A stretch of 64,000 nucleotides of DNA from Fervidobacterium nodosum Rt17-B1 (GCF_000017545.1 NC_009718.1:930001-994000), one strand, 5' to 3'. Shown: positions 34,111-44,745, counted from the first letter of the stretch. Program-made: numbers and translations. The notes: generated from the sequence alone by a model not told the origin.

Positions 34111-35754
34111 TTAATTATTATTTTTTTCAAAGAATCCATTTTCATACATATAATCGAATATTTTTCTCGCCATCGGCGCAGCTGTCTCTCCGCCGCTTTT
34201 TCCGTGTTCGATAAGTACTAAAACTGTATACATCGGTTCTTCACTCGGCGCAAATCCGATGAACCACGCATGCGGATCACCATCACCAACTTGAGCTGTA
34301 CCAGTTTTTCCAGCAACGCTTATTGGAAATCCCTTAAATGATTTTGATGCAGTACCAGCATTAGCAGCGCTTCCTTGAACGCTTGTAACCTCTTCAAGCC
34401 CATTTATAATTAAATTCCAATCACTATCAGAAATATTAAGTTTTACTTTTTCTTCTACTATCTCCTCATTTATAACAAGTTTTGGCTTTATTATTACTCC
34501 TTTATTAGCGATAGCATTGTACAAATTAATCATTTGAAGAGGCGTGACTGTTAGAAATCCCTGTCCAATTCCGTAAAGTATCGTGTCACCAGGATACCAT
34601 TTTTCTTTGAAGGTTTCATACTTCCACTCTGGCGTCGGCAAAGTACCTGAAACTTCTCCGGGCAAATTAATCTTCGTTTTTTCACCCAATTTGAAAGCTT
34701 TGGCAACTTCAACTATTTTATCAACACCAACATCTAACGCTGCGTTGTAGAAATAAACATTACAAGAAACTCTAATTGCCTTTTTCAAATCAACGATACC
34801 ATGCCCGGAGGTTAACCAGTCTTTATACTTACCTGTTACATTCCCTTTTGAATCTATATAATAGAAAACTCCATTGCATGATACAGTATTTGGTTGACCA
34901 TACAATAATTGCGCAAGCGCAGTTATTACTTTAAAAGTCGAACCGGGTGGATAAACATTGGAAATAGCTCTATTAAGTAGCGGTTTTAGCGGGTCATTTA
35001 TTAGCTTTTCCCAAGTTAATACATCAAGCTCATTCATATCATTCTCCGGAGATGGATAAGATACCATCGCTACAATTTCACCAGTTTTTGGTTTTGAAAC
35101 TATAACAACTGATGGTGTTTCAGATTGTTTTAACATCTCATAGATAAATTTTTGAAGACCAAAGTTTATTGATGTTTGAAGATCCAAGCCATTGTCTGCC
35201 GCATTTTCTAATATCCCTTGCTGATAACCACCACCTGGAGTTCTGATAGTATACGAAACACCAAACTTCCCTTTTAGCACATCATTATAAGCATATTCTA
35301 TGCCTGATGTACCATCACCATCGATATTAACACTCCCAATTAAGTGATAAAGAAAGCCGTAAGAATGCCTCTTTTCAATAGTTTTAACTGTGTATCCAAT
35401 ACTTTTGAGGAGAAACGCTTGTTCCCAGTCTAATTCTGTGACTCCAGTATTTTTTAAAGTTGCAATTTGTTCAATAGATAGATACTTTTTCAATATTTTT
35501 TCATCATCTTGGGTATATTTAGCCAAATTTAGAACTGGTTTCCACTCACTCCAAGCAAGCTTAACACCATCGGAAGAGTAAATAGTACCTCTCAAACCTC
35601 TATTGTAACCACCTTTACCAAGAATCTCCGATAAAAAACTTTTATATTTGTACTGTTCTATTACTTGCACTTTTACAAGACCATAAAAGACATAAAAAAA
35701 CATTGCCAAAAAAAGCATAAATGGTATGTATTTTCTCGCAAACTTATCTGCCAT
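34111..35754 (-). CDS. Penicillin-binding protein 2-type transpeptidase
   Basis: 547-residue class B PBP that cross-links peptidoglycan. One N-terminal membrane segment (FMLFLAMFFYVFYGLV), a dimerisation/pedestal region, then the transpeptidase domain with PPGSTFKVI (active Ser in STFK), SCNVYF (SxN) and AGKTGTAQ (KTG). mrdA/PBP2 and ftsI-type are both possible; no rodA or mreC gene is adjacent to decide. Confidence 0.9.
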   Translation of the reverse strand: MADKFARKYIPFMLFLAMFFYVFYGLVKVQVIEQYKYKSFLSEILGKGGYNRGLRGTIYSSDGVKLAWSEWKPVLNLAKYTQDDEKILKKYLSIEQIATLKNTGVTELDWEQAFLLKSIGYTVKTIEKRHSYGFLYHLIGSVNIDGDGTSGIEYAYNDVLKGKFGVSYTIRTPGGGYQQGILENAADNGLDLQTSINFGLQKFIYEMLKQSETPSVVIVSKPKTGEIVAMVSYPSPENDMNELDVLTWEKLINDPLKPLLNRAISNVYPPGSTFKVITALAQLLYGQPNTVSCNGVFYYIDSKGNVTGKYKDWLTSGHGIVDLKKAIRVSCNVYFYNAALDVGVDKIVEVAKAFKLGEKTKINLPGEVSGTLPTPEWKYETFKEKWYPGDTILYGIGQGFLTVTPLQMINLYNAIANKGVIIKPKLVINEEIVEEKVKLNISDSDWNLIINGLEEVTSVQGSAANAGTASKSFKGFPISVAGKTGTAQVGDGDPHAWFIGFAPSEEPMYTVLVLIEHGKSGGETAAPMARKIFDYMYENGFFEKNNN

Positions 35755-35795
35755 TTAATCACCACTCATGTTTAAAATGCCCAAAGTATAATAAA

Positions 35796-38447
35796 CTATA
35801 ATTTACTTGAATCTTCAATTTTTTCAATATGCTTTTTCACAATACTTTCTATTGCAATTTCTTCACTTAAATTACTATTATCAAGCTTTAAGCAGAACAA
35901 TTCTTCAAGTATATTATTCAAAATCGGTCCAGCCTTCAATTGATACCTTTCCATCAAATACTTACCAGTTACCTTCTCAATTCTTGTGTTAAGAACAGTA
36001 TCTATGTAACTGAGCAAATAATTTTGTTCATCTTCATCAAGATAAGCGGAGATATGTGAATAAATATAAGGATTTGACTTTCCACAAACCTTATAAATAT
36101 CGGAAAAAGGATAACGATTTTCGATAAGCGATTTAACAGGGATAATTATATTTTCAGTGAATTTTAAAGTTTCTATAAATTTCTTAGGATAACCGTATTT
36201 TGCCCTCATCTCTTCAAGGGTAGATTTATCGTAATACTCAAGGAAAATTGTAGATACAGCGTAGAAATCATTAAAGTTTTCAAATCTTTCCTTCAAGTAT
36301 GGAATAAATTTAAACAACCTTACAAATTTTTCTTCCATAGTTGCAGTGTAATAAGTCTTTGGAAATATATGCTTTATCATGTCAAGCTCTGCCATTCTTT
36401 TAATTGCTTTAATTGGATTTTTTTCTTCCAATATCTTTTCTATTTCCTGCCTAATCCTGGAGCCTGAAACCCTTTCTAAATATCTTTCGGAGAGATTTTT
36501 TTTCAACAAATCAAGCGTATAGTTTTCCATCTTGAACCCGTACCTCTGCTCAAATCTCACAGCTCTAATCATCCTTGTCGGATCTTCAACAAAGCTCAAA
36601 TTGTGGAGTACTCTAATTACACCTTCCTCAAGATCTTTTTGACAATTGAAAAAATCATACAACGTTCCAAAATCTTGTGGATTTAACTTTATCGCCATAG
36701 CATTAATAGTGAAATCCCTTCTATACAAATCCTTCTTTATTGTACTTATATCCACTTGTGGCAATTCTCCAGGACTTTCGTAATATTCAGTCCTAGCTGT
36801 CGCTACATCGATTTTAAATCCATCTTTGAATATAACATTAGCGGTAAAAAATTTCTCATATGGTACAACAATGGCATTAAGTTGTTGAGCCATATACTTA
36901 GCGAATTCTATACCATTCCCCTCAACAACGATATCAATATCGTAATTTTCAATATTCAAAATCAAATCTCTAACAAATCCTCCAACAACATATACAGGAG
37001 AATTCATTTCGTTACCGAAAAAGCCAATTAATCTGAGAAGATTTACAATTCTTCTTGATAGTCTTTCGTTTATTAAATGAGATATATTATTGAACGTAGT
37101 TTTAATTTCCTCTCTTTTTTCTAAATAAGACTTTTTTGGGCTACTTTCAGCCCTAATAATATCAGACCTAGTAACTATTCCAACTAAAATATTATTTTCA
37201 TCTAAAATTGGAATTCGGCCAATATCATTCTCAATCATTAACTTTCGAAGGACACTTACAGGTGTATCTAACTTCGCAGTTATCAACTTAGAGCTCATTA
37301 TAGACTTGATAGGTCTCTTGCCAAGTCCATGATTGAGTGCCTTATCAACAGTTTTTTTAGTCACAATCCCCACCAATTTATTTCCTTCAACAACAGGCAT
37401 ACCGCTGTGCCCTGTTATTTCCATTATTTTATTAACTTCCTCTATACTTTCGGTTGCGAGAGCCGTTCTAACCGGTGAGGACATAATATCTTTCGCCTTA
37501 AGTCCAGTATTTATGTAATTTGGCAAAACCTGAAGTATTTTATGCTCAACTTCCTCCACAGAGGCTATATTCACTTTAGCCGATGCCGCTTGCTTGTGTC
37601 CTCCGCCGCCAAACACACTCATTAATCCAGCAAGGTCAATATCTGGTGATTTGGTTCTAGCTGTAATAAAAACTTTCTTAGCCATCCTAACGATAACTAT
37701 AAGCGTATCAACATTTTGAGCATACCAAAATTTCGCAACTATGGCCGCAAGCCCACCAATAAATTTTTCAGTTTCCGCTGTAGCTATCGTAATTTGATAA
37801 TTATTTACATTATAAGTCTTAACATTCTGTAATAGATTATTTAAAACAATCTTTTGATCTATCGTGAGGTCAAATTTTATGTATTCCGAAACAGTATTCA
37901 AAGAAAGACCATTTTGAAACAGATAAATCACAGCCTCTAAATCTTCAAGTGTTGTACTCGAAAACAAAAGACTTCCGGTATCTTCGTAAATACCTATACC
38001 AAGTAAAGAAGCTTCCTCATTTGAAAGCTTAATCCCTTTTTCTTTTAGCATATTAGCAACAATAGTAGTCGCTGCGCCAGTTTGCTTAATAATTTTATTT
38101 AAATTCTTATTTTCTATATTCAACTCACGGATATCTGGATGGTGATCTATTACTGTAATTTTTGTATCAGAAGACAACTTACTCTTTATTTCCTCGCCTA
38201 TTCTTTCTATATCCGGCGTATCAACAATAATTAATTCTTCGATATCGCCATTGAAACCCTTGAGTTCATTTTCGTATATAAAAGGGAAAAAATCGCCATA
38301 AAATCTTAAAAATTCGCTAAGATTTTGAAATGGGTTACCAGATATAACAATTTGAAAATCTGGATAAATCTTTTTAAGCCCTACGCAACTAGCAAAACCA
38401 TCAAAATCAGGATTAGAATGAGTTGTAATAACTTTTAATCTATTCAA
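35796..38447 (-). CDS. DHH phosphoesterase - CBS pair - tRNA nucleotidyltransferase fusion
   Basis: 883-residue multidomain protein. Residues 1-150: DHH phosphoesterase (NPDFDGFAS, VDTPD, DHHPD). About 215-310: DHHA1 with GGGGHKQAA. About 320-440: two CBS repeats (KDIMSSPVRTALA, KSIMSSKLITAKL). About 470-620: poly(A) polymerase/CCA-adding head (YVVGGFVRDLIL...YDIDIVVEG, then RRDFTINAMA). The rest is the tRNA-binding helical part. This arrangement occurs in Thermotogales, Aquificales and some others. The C-terminal part probably adds or repairs tRNA CCA ends and the DHH part may be a nanoRNase-like hydrolase; the CBS pair could sense adenosine nucleotides (inference). Confidence 0.92.
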   Translation of the reverse strand: MNRLKVITTHSNPDFDGFASCVGLKKIYPDFQIVISGNPFQNLSEFLRFYGDFFPFIYENELKGFNGDIEELIIVDTPDIERIGEEIKSKLSSDTKITVIDHHPDIRELNIENKNLNKIIKQTGAATTIVANMLKEKGIKLSNEEASLLGIGIYEDTGSLLFSSTTLEDLEAVIYLFQNGLSLNTVSEYIKFDLTIDQKIVLNNLLQNVKTYNVNNYQITIATAETEKFIGGLAAIVAKFWYAQNVDTLIVIVRMAKKVFITARTKSPDIDLAGLMSVFGGGGHKQAASAKVNIASVEEVEHKILQVLPNYINTGLKAKDIMSSPVRTALATESIEEVNKIMEITGHSGMPVVEGNKLVGIVTKKTVDKALNHGLGKRPIKSIMSSKLITAKLDTPVSVLRKLMIENDIGRIPILDENNILVGIVTRSDIIRAESSPKKSYLEKREEIKTTFNNISHLINERLSRRIVNLLRLIGFFGNEMNSPVYVVGGFVRDLILNIENYDIDIVVEGNGIEFAKYMAQQLNAIVVPYEKFFTANVIFKDGFKIDVATARTEYYESPGELPQVDISTIKKDLYRRDFTINAMAIKLNPQDFGTLYDFFNCQKDLEEGVIRVLHNLSFVEDPTRMIRAVRFEQRYGFKMENYTLDLLKKNLSERYLERVSGSRIRQEIEKILEEKNPIKAIKRMAELDMIKHIFPKTYYTATMEEKFVRLFKFIPYLKERFENFNDFYAVSTIFLEYYDKSTLEEMRAKYGYPKKFIETLKFTENIIIPVKSLIENRYPFSDIYKVCGKSNPYIYSHISAYLDEDEQNYLLSYIDTVLNTRIEKVTGKYLMERYQLKAGPILNNILEELFCLKLDNSNLSEEIAIESIVKKHIEKIEDSSKL

Positions 38448-39628
38448 TCTATCACTTCCCGTTTTTTTAGCTTATTAATTGTTCCTGTGACTATTTCCAA
38501 ATCCCTTTTGTCAACTTTAGCTATTCCATAGAATATCTCAAAATACCTTTGGAATATACCTGATGAGCGTCTTTCAACAACGGGTTTCCAAGAACCGCAG
38601 TTCATATAAAATTTAATATCATCTTTAACTTTCAGAACTTCAAAATTAGGTCGATGGCTGTGACCAGTTATTATACCATCTATATTTCCAATTAACTTTA
38701 AGTTTGATTTATCATCAACGTATCCATCCATATTATTTATCAAAAAAGATGGATCTTTGAAAATTCTCACCGCAGCTTTTTTTAAATAATCCGTCTTTTT
38801 AAGCTTTCTAAAATTCATTACCATCCTAACAATCAATTCGCCTAATTTAATTCCACCAACTTTATTTAAAAAAACTATTGAAAGCTTACTCATAAATGGA
38901 TAATTTTTCTTCATCCAAGTTTTTGCTTCATCTTGTCTCATCATTTCTATAAAATTATCTATCCACATTTTCAAAAGGTCAACGCTATTCTCATATACCT
39001 CAGTTATTTTCTCAAGCCAGAGAAACACATCTAATGTAGGCCTAACATTATCGTAATCACGTATTACTTCATCCGGTAAATGCTTTCTCAATTCATTATC
39101 GAAGTTACTCATCATGTACCTTGCTATAAAATCACCCAGTGGTGGGATAATTTCACCGTTGACTTCCTTAAATTTATTAACAGAATCAAATTGATTCCCA
39201 TGGATAGCCAATATATTTGTTTCCTCATCGTAGAAATATGGAACTATGTTTAGGTTACTTATTCTTTCTTTTAAAGCTTGTTGAAGCCTTTGATTTTTTA
39301 ATATATAGTAATCATGATTACCAACGACATACCATATATTTCCTTTGAAATTTTGTAATGCTTTAAAAATTTTGGGATGCCTTCTTTCTATATCCTCAAT
39401 CACATTTTCGTCAATTTTATCCATAATTTCCCAAAAACCAATGAGCCCAAGACTTTGAACAGCGCTTGATTCAAGAATTTCGAATCCATCACCAACAATA
39501 ACAATTTCGGGGTTCTCCAGATTATTCCAATCTAAAAGCATACTTTCGAACAAATCATCTTGTTCGAAATCATCTTTGCTATTTCCATCACCGATATGAA
39601 GGTCACTGATAAATATAAGATTTCTCAT
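38444..39628 (-). CDS. Calcineurin-like metallophosphoesterase
   Basis: 394-residue phosphoesterase. Metal-site motifs in order: ISDLHIGDG at 8-16, VIVGDGFEI near 45, VVGNHDYYI near 103, AIHGNQFD near 140 and GHSHRP near 335. The layout (D-x-H, GD, GNHD, H, GHxH) resembles LpxH-like enzymes, but with a long helical insertion of about 170 residues between the fourth and last motifs. Overlaps the start of the DHH-CCA gene by 4 bases. Substrate unknown. Confidence 0.88.
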   Translation of the reverse strand: MRNLIFISDLHIGDGNSKDDFEQDDLFESMLLDWNNLENPEIVIVGDGFEILESSAVQSLGLIGFWEIMDKIDENVIEDIERRHPKIFKALQNFKGNIWYVVGNHDYYILKNQRLQQALKERISNLNIVPYFYDEETNILAIHGNQFDSVNKFKEVNGEIIPPLGDFIARYMMSNFDNELRKHLPDEVIRDYDNVRPTLDVFLWLEKITEVYENSVDLLKMWIDNFIEMMRQDEAKTWMKKNYPFMSKLSIVFLNKVGGIKLGELIVRMVMNFRKLKKTDYLKKAAVRIFKDPSFLINNMDGYVDDKSNLKLIGNIDGIITGHSHRPNFEVLKVKDDIKFYMNCGSWKPVVERRSSGIFQRYFEIFYGIAKVDKRDLEIVTGTINKLKKREVID

Positions 39629-39674
39629 AAAGAACCCCTCTATTCAAAATAATTATTCAATTTTAAGCAAAAAA

Positions 39675-40511
39675 TTAAAATTCAAAAATCCTCTCAGGAT
39701 GTACATAAAATATTTTCGTACCTGGTATATTTATCTTTTTTATAGCCTTCTCAAGTCCTCTAACGTATCGTGATGAAATATGGTACAAAACTAAATTCTT
39801 TACATTTGAATCTTTTACAAGTTCAACTATATCGTCCAAAGACGCATGATTATTAAATTTTCTGTCCTCTCTATTTAAAAAAGTACATTCATGAAAAAGT
39901 ATCTCCGTATCCATTATATCTTCTTTTTTCAACAAAACAGTATCACCAGAAATTGTAAGCACCTTTTTCTCATAAGCTTCCGTTATCTCTTCACTTCCAA
40001 GTTTTTTAGCAAGATTTGAAATCTCCTCTTTCGGCAAATCCCTGTATTCTTCTTTCAATCTCCTACGTACGTCTATTACGTGATAACCAAAAGCTACTTC
40101 ACTATATGTATGGTTAACTTGAAATGGCTGAACGTATCTAATGAAAGAACCTGATTTTCTTAAAAATACATTTTCACCTTTTTTTACAGGCACAAAAATA
40201 AGCTCAAATCTTAGATCGTTATTTGCTCTCTTCAAAAATTCCGCGTAAAATTCTATTCCCTTATTACCTTCAGGATAATAAACTGTGAGAGGCTTCTCTC
40301 TATCTCCCATAGCGTTATTTCTGGTATTTATTATCGACCAAAGTCCCGCTATATGGTCAACATGCCCATGAGTAAGAAAAATATGCCTAACAGCATAAAT
40401 TTTATTACTAAGCATAGTAGCAACACCTTCACCAGCGTCGAACAAAATCCTCTCCGGTGAATAATAAATCCATGTTGAGTACAGTGCTTTACTAAACGCT
40501 ATAAAATTCAA
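39675..40511 (-). CDS. rnz: Ribonuclease Z (short T. maritima type)
   Basis: 278-residue metallo-beta-lactamase-fold nuclease for tRNA 3' ends. Zinc motif THGHVDHIAG near residue 48, later ISGDTV, FHECTF and NHAS ligands. The sequence follows the T. maritima RNase Z closely (MNFIAFSKALYSTWIYYSPE...). The T. maritima enzyme is known to cut after an encoded CCA, which fits the CCA-encoding tRNA genes here. Confidence 0.9.
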   Translation of the reverse strand: MNFIAFSKALYSTWIYYSPERILFDAGEGVATMLSNKIYAVRHIFLTHGHVDHIAGLWSIINTRNNAMGDREKPLTVYYPEGNKGIEFYAEFLKRANNDLRFELIFVPVKKGENVFLRKSGSFIRYVQPFQVNHTYSEVAFGYHVIDVRRRLKEEYRDLPKEEISNLAKKLGSEEITEAYEKKVLTISGDTVLLKKEDIMDTEILFHECTFLNREDRKFNNHASLDDIVELVKDSNVKNLVLYHISSRYVRGLEKAIKKINIPGTKIFYVHPERIFEF

Positions 40512-40572
40512 AAAAAACGCACCTCCAAAAATATTCTAATATTCTATTGGATATTCTCCTATTTAAATTAAT

Positions 40573-41022
40573 TTATTCCTCGCGTAATACCTCAACCTTT
40601 ATCTTTCCACTAACTCCTCCTGGTAATTTAACGGTTACATCATACGTTCCAAGGGCTTTTATTGGATTATCTAACACTATCCATTTTTTGTCAAATTCCT
40701 TAGATAATGTTTTTGAAATTACATCTGATATATTGGCACTTGTAAGTGAACCGAAGAGTTTCCCACCATCACCAGCTTTTGCTTTTATCTTAAAAACATG
40801 TTTGTGTAGTTCAGAAAGCAAATTTTCACTTTCTCTTTTCAACGCCTCAAGCCTTTTCTTTTCTTCTTCTTTCTCTTTTTCAAGTTGCTTAAGAACCTCT
40901 GGCGTTGCCTCTCTTGCAAGACCTCTTGGAATTAAAAAATTCCTTGCGTATCCATCAGACGCGTTAATTACTTCACCTTTCTTTCCAAGTTTCGGAACAT
41001 CTTGAATAAGTACTACCTTCAT
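40573..41022 (-). CDS. rplI: 50S ribosomal protein L9
   Basis: 149-residue ribosomal protein: N-terminal rRNA-binding domain ([32 protein letters not shown] signature), a long Lys/Glu-rich connecting helix and a C-terminal domain ([14 protein letters not shown]). AGGGAGG precedes the ATG. It follows prmC after 40 bases; the usual rpsR/ssb neighbours are absent. Confidence 0.97.
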   Translation of the reverse strand: MKVVLIQDVPKLGKKGEVINASDGYARNFLIPRGLAREATPEVLKQLEKEKEEEKKRLEALKRESENLLSELHKHVFKIKAKAGDGGKLFGSLTSANISDVISKTLSKEFDKKWIVLDNPIKALGTYDVTVKLPGGVSGKIKVEVLREE

Positions 41023-41062
41023 TTACAATTCCTCCCTTTCATATTTCAGTTAAATTCAAACA

Positions 41063-41839
41063 TTAATTGCCTATAACTACCAAATACCTATCTTTACCGG
41101 CTAAATCCTTCAGTATTTCTCCACCTGTAAGTTTTCTCAACGCCTCTCCTTGATCTTCTCCTATCTCCATTACAACTATTTTACCTTGAATATTGTAACG
41201 TTCAAAGAACTTTTTGTAAAAATCAAGACCATCTTTTCCCGCGAATAACGCATCAGGTGGCTCATATTGAACTTCTATAGGCAAAACAGCATCCGCTCTC
41301 ACATAAGGCGGATTTGAAACAATCAATTCAAATTCATCGAACTTCTCAATAAACGGCTCGGCGTATTCGCCAAGTTTCAACTCACAACTAACATCGTACA
41401 TTTGAGAATTTTTTCTTGTAACTTCAATTGCCTTTGGATTAATATCTGTTCCGTAACACTCCACGCCTGTTTCCAAAGCAAGGGTAATTAATATCACCCC
41501 ACTTCCAACTCCTATTTCCAATACTTTCTTTATACCATTTTTTCTAATCAAATCAATAGCTATTTCAACAAGCCCTTCCGTTTCCCAACGAGGTATAAGG
41601 ACCCCTTCTTCTATGTAAAACTTCCTCCCGAAAAATTCAACTTCACCTAATATGTATTGGAGTGGGTAACCTGTCAGACGTTTCTCCAAAAGCTCTATTG
41701 CCTGTTCAGGGCATTCCAACTCATCATGTGAAATGACAAATTCTTTTGACCTTTCAAGCACCTTACTAATCAAAATCAGAGCTTCCCTCTCGGGAAGCCC
41801 TTTCTCTTTGTAAAGCTTCAAAACTTCAGAGATTTTCAT
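41063..41839 (-). CDS. prmC: Release-factor glutamine methyltransferase
   Basis: 258-residue SAM-dependent N5-glutamine methyltransferase acting on RF1/RF2. Visible: N-terminal helical domain, IPRWETEGLVEIA, SAM site VLEIGVGSGVI, DINPKAIEV and the catalytic SNPPYVRADA. It lies 14 bases after the MIP18-type gene. prfA is not next to it. Confidence 0.93.
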   Translation of the reverse strand: MKISEVLKLYKEKGLPEREALILISKVLERSKEFVISHDELECPEQAIELLEKRLTGYPLQYILGEVEFFGRKFYIEEGVLIPRWETEGLVEIAIDLIRKNGIKKVLEIGVGSGVILITLALETGVECYGTDINPKAIEVTRKNSQMYDVSCELKLGEYAEPFIEKFDEFELIVSNPPYVRADAVLPIEVQYEPPDALFAGKDGLDFYKKFFERYNIQGKIVVMEIGEDQGEALRKLTGGEILKDLAGKDRYLVVIGN

Positions 41840-41853
41840 CTGCTTAATTCTGC

Positions 41854-42162
41854 TTATATCCCGAGTTGTTTTCTTACAACTGGGTCTATCCTATCTGGTG
41901 TCCATGGTGGGTCAAATGTGAGTTCAATCTCGACATTACCGACACCTTCTATAGACCTTATTTTCATCTCAGCATCGCCCATAATCCCACCTGCTAATGG
42001 GCACATGGGTGTTGTCATCGTCATTAAAACTTTAACATTATTTTGCTCATCGACCTGTATATCATAAACTAAGCCAAGTGTAACAACATCGAGACCTATT
42101 TCCCAATCAATTACTTCTTTCAATTTATTCAAAACGGCTGTACGAAGCTCTTCTCTTCCCAC
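41854..42162 (-). CDS. MIP18/DUF59-family iron-sulfur assembly protein
   Basis: 102-residue protein of the PaaD/SufT-like family thought to help mature Fe-S proteins. Family features: DVVTLGLVYDIQVDE, MTMTTPMCPLAG with the conserved Cys, and the C-terminal FDPPWTPDRI. GGAGAGG precedes the ATG, right after the glmM stop (1 base between). Plausible role in loading the many Fe-S enzymes seen here (inference). Confidence 0.88.
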   Translation of the reverse strand: MGREELRTAVLNKLKEVIDWEIGLDVVTLGLVYDIQVDEQNNVKVLMTMTTPMCPLAGGIMGDAEMKIRSIEGVGNVEIELTFDPPWTPDRIDPVVRKQLGI

Positions 42163-42163
42163 A

Positions 42164-43462
42164 TTAATCCTCTCCTTTCGATAATTCCTCTATCTTACCA
42201 GCTATATCGTAAGCGGCATTTGAAATATACTCTTCATTAGGCCCTTGCACGAAAACTCTAACAAGAGGTTCTGTACCGGATGGTCTTACGACGATATCAA
42301 CATCTTCTCTCTTATATTTCTCTATCAACTTCTTCACTTCTTCATGCTCGACAACCAATTTGTTTTTCGTCTTAACATTTATCATTATCTGCGGATAATC
42401 TGGTATCTCATCTGCAAGTTCAGAAAGTTTTTTACCAGATTTTATCATAACACTGATAGTTTCAAGAGCTGTTATAATACCATCACCGGTTGTAGATTTA
42501 TCTAAAAAGATTACATGACCACTTCTCTCTCCACCGACACTTGCGTTAAGTTCAAGCATTTTCTCAAGGACATACCTATCTCCAACTTTCACTCTAACAA
42601 GTTTTATGCCATTGTTTTTAAGAAAAACCTCCAATCCTATATTGGAAAGCACTGTACCAACAGCAACATCGTTTTTCAATCGACCTTCCAATTTCATGTG
42701 TTTCGCGCACAAACCAATTATCTTGTCACCGTGTACCTCTTGTTTTTTCTCATCTAAAAGAATACACCTATCGGCATCACCATCGTGAAGTATCGCAAGA
42801 TTGTGATTCGTCATTTTTTCAAGAGCTTTCTTAGGGTTTGTTGAGCCACAATCTACATTTATATTGTAACCATCAGGGGTATTATATATCACATCAACTT
42901 TTGCTCCTAATTCCCTTAATATATATGGTGTTGTCTCGTATGCTGCACCATTTCCTGCATCTACAAGAATTTTTAAACCAGTTAAATCCAAACCTTCAAA
43001 TTGCTGAACAATGTAATTTGTATATTCCTCAAACGCAAGCTTATAGTCCACCACACAGCCAATCTCATTGTAAGGGGAATAATGAATTTCATTCATACGC
43101 TTTTCGAGAGTTTCTTCAACTTCATCTGGAAGCTTGAAACCACGTGATAATACTTTTAAACCGTTGAACTCAGGAGGATTGTGAGAGGCTGAAATCATGA
43201 CACCTATAGCATCCTCCAATTTTGTTATAACCGCAAGCGCGGGGGTCGGTAAAACTCCACATCTATAAACAGTTGCACCCGCGGATGTCGCTCCTGCAAC
43301 TAAAGCGGCTTCAAGCATATCGCCACTTGCCCGTGTGTCCTTTGCAATGAATATCCTCTTATCAACATATTTTGCTAAAGCATTCCCGAGCTTGAAGGCT
43401 ATCTCTGGTGTTAATTCTTCATTTACAACACCTCTGATTCCATCTGTTCCAAAAAGGCGCAT
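42164..43462 (-). CDS. glmM: Phosphoglucosamine mutase
   Basis: 432-residue enzyme for glucosamine-1-phosphate, the UDP-GlcNAc precursor. Begins MRLFGTDGIRGVVNEELTPE. The active-site phospho-Ser is in MISASHNPPEFNG near residue 91, the metal loop is HDGDADRCIL near 225, then GGERSGHV and the phosphate site VRPSGTEPLVRVF near 390. GGGAGG precedes the ATG. Confidence 0.96.
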   Translation of the reverse strand: MRLFGTDGIRGVVNEELTPEIAFKLGNALAKYVDKRIFIAKDTRASGDMLEAALVAGATSAGATVYRCGVLPTPALAVITKLEDAIGVMISASHNPPEFNGLKVLSRGFKLPDEVEETLEKRMNEIHYSPYNEIGCVVDYKLAFEEYTNYIVQQFEGLDLTGLKILVDAGNGAAYETTPYILRELGAKVDVIYNTPDGYNINVDCGSTNPKKALEKMTNHNLAILHDGDADRCILLDEKKQEVHGDKIIGLCAKHMKLEGRLKNDVAVGTVLSNIGLEVFLKNNGIKLVRVKVGDRYVLEKMLELNASVGGERSGHVIFLDKSTTGDGIITALETISVMIKSGKKLSELADEIPDYPQIMINVKTKNKLVVEHEEVKKLIEKYKREDVDIVVRPSGTEPLVRVFVQGPNEEYISNAAYDIAGKIEELSKGED

Positions 43463-43517
43463 GGAAATTCCTCCCTGTTTAAATTATTTATCTCGTCTCC
43501 ATATTATCTTCTCTATA

Positions 43518-44192
43518 TTATCTACTACCAGTTTCACGTGGGACAAGTGATTTAATCCATTCTACAAAAGCTGGATAATTCCTCGTTTGTATATACACCC
43601 TACCAGGTCCTGTAAAGGTACACACAAGCCCTTCTCCACCGAAAATAGTCGACTTTAATCCACCAAACGTACGAACACTGTAATTCACACTGCCATCAAA
43701 AGCGACAACATGACCTGTATCTATTGTCATCTGTTCCCCTGGCTGAAGCTCAATAAGCTTTATACCTCCGAAAGATGATATAGCCACATCACCGTAACCT
43801 TGAAGCTTTAGCAAGAAAATACCTTCACCAGAAAAGAAAGATTTAAAACCACCAAATGACACATCAATGTCTACCGAAGTATCACTCGCGAGAAAAGAAG
43901 TTGATTGAACAAATAAAGTTTGATTTAATGGCACAACATCTATATCACCAGGTAACTCAGGCGCAACTCCAACTTCACCATTACCGTGAGAAACATAAGT
44001 ATTCATAAAGAAACTCTCGCCACCTAAAATAGCACGTTTCAAAGCTTTCCAAACGCCACCTGTTGAAGTTTGAACTTCCACAGGACCTTTCATATAAACC
44101 ATAGCTCCCGGTTCCACTTTCGCACTTTCCCCAGGACCTATAAAAATTTTCAAAAGAGCATAACTTCCCCTGAATTCAATATCATATTTCAT
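43518..44192 (-). CDS. AIM24/TIGR00266-family protein
   Basis: 224-residue beta-rich protein of the AIM24 family ([61 protein letters not shown]). Family function is not established in bacteria. The ATG at 44192 has GGAGG upstream and overlaps the 3' end of pyrR by 11 bases, so it is co-translated with it. Confidence 0.88.
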   Translation of the reverse strand: MKYDIEFRGSYALLKIFIGPGESAKVEPGAMVYMKGPVEVQTSTGGVWKALKRAILGGESFFMNTYVSHGNGEVGVAPELPGDIDVVPLNQTLFVQSTSFLASDTSVDIDVSFGGFKSFFSGEGIFLLKLQGYGDVAISSFGGIKLIELQPGEQMTIDTGHVVAFDGSVNYSVRTFGGLKSTIFGGEGLVCTFTGPGRVYIQTRNYPAFVEWIKSLVPRETGSR

Positions 44193-44745
44193 ATTCTTCG
44201 TCCTCCATCTTGAATATGTAAACACCATCTTCGTTATCAACTTCTTTGAGCCTTAATTTTACTATTTCCTTCTCTTTGGAGCTTGGTATATTTTTACCAA
44301 CGTAATCAGGTCTAATTGGAAACTCTCTATGTCCTCTGTCAATTAAGACTGCAAGTTGTATGCTCTTTGGTCTACCACGTGAGATAATCGCGTCCATAGC
44401 AGCCCTAACTGTTCTTCCAGTGAAGAGCACATCATCAACAAGAATAACTTTCTTATCGTTAATCGGAAAATTAATATCGCTCTTGTCATCTTCTTTTGAC
44501 GTTCTTTTTTCATCATCTCTGAATGGCGAAACATCCAGAGCGCCAACAGGCACATCAACACCTTCGATAATTGATATATTCTTACCTATCCTCTTTGCGA
44601 GAAATGCTCCTCGTGTTATTATTCCAATAAGGACAATATCTTTGGCACCCTTATTCTTTTCTAAAATCTCATGGGCTATCCTCATCAACGACCTTCTTAT
44701 ATCATCTTCATTCAAAATCTTTATAGCTTTATTAATAGCGCTCAT
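44182..44745 (-). CDS. pyrR: PyrR bifunctional regulator/uracil phosphoribosyltransferase
   Basis: 187-residue phosphoribosyltransferase-fold RNA-binding attenuator of pyrimidine genes. Visible: [22 protein letters not shown] and the PRPP motif [19 protein letters not shown]. The ATG at 44745 has GGAGTGGGG upstream, overlapping the end of the barrel-like gene. No pyr biosynthesis genes lie next to it, so it would act in trans. Confidence 0.93.
   Translation of the reverse strand: MSAINKAIKILNEDDIRRSLMRIAHEILEKNKGAKDIVLIGIITRGAFLAKRIGKNISIIEGVDVPVGALDVSPFRDDEKRTSKEDDKSDINFPINDKKVILVDDVLFTGRTVRAAMDAIISRGRPKSIQLAVLIDRGHREFPIRPDYVGKNIPSSKEKEIVKLRLKEVDNEDGVYIFKMEDEEYEI

Noticed and set aside
40547-41005. 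Plus-strand frame of 152 codons over rplI
   Set aside because: It is antisense to ribosomal protein L9, which has its full signature and ribosome site.
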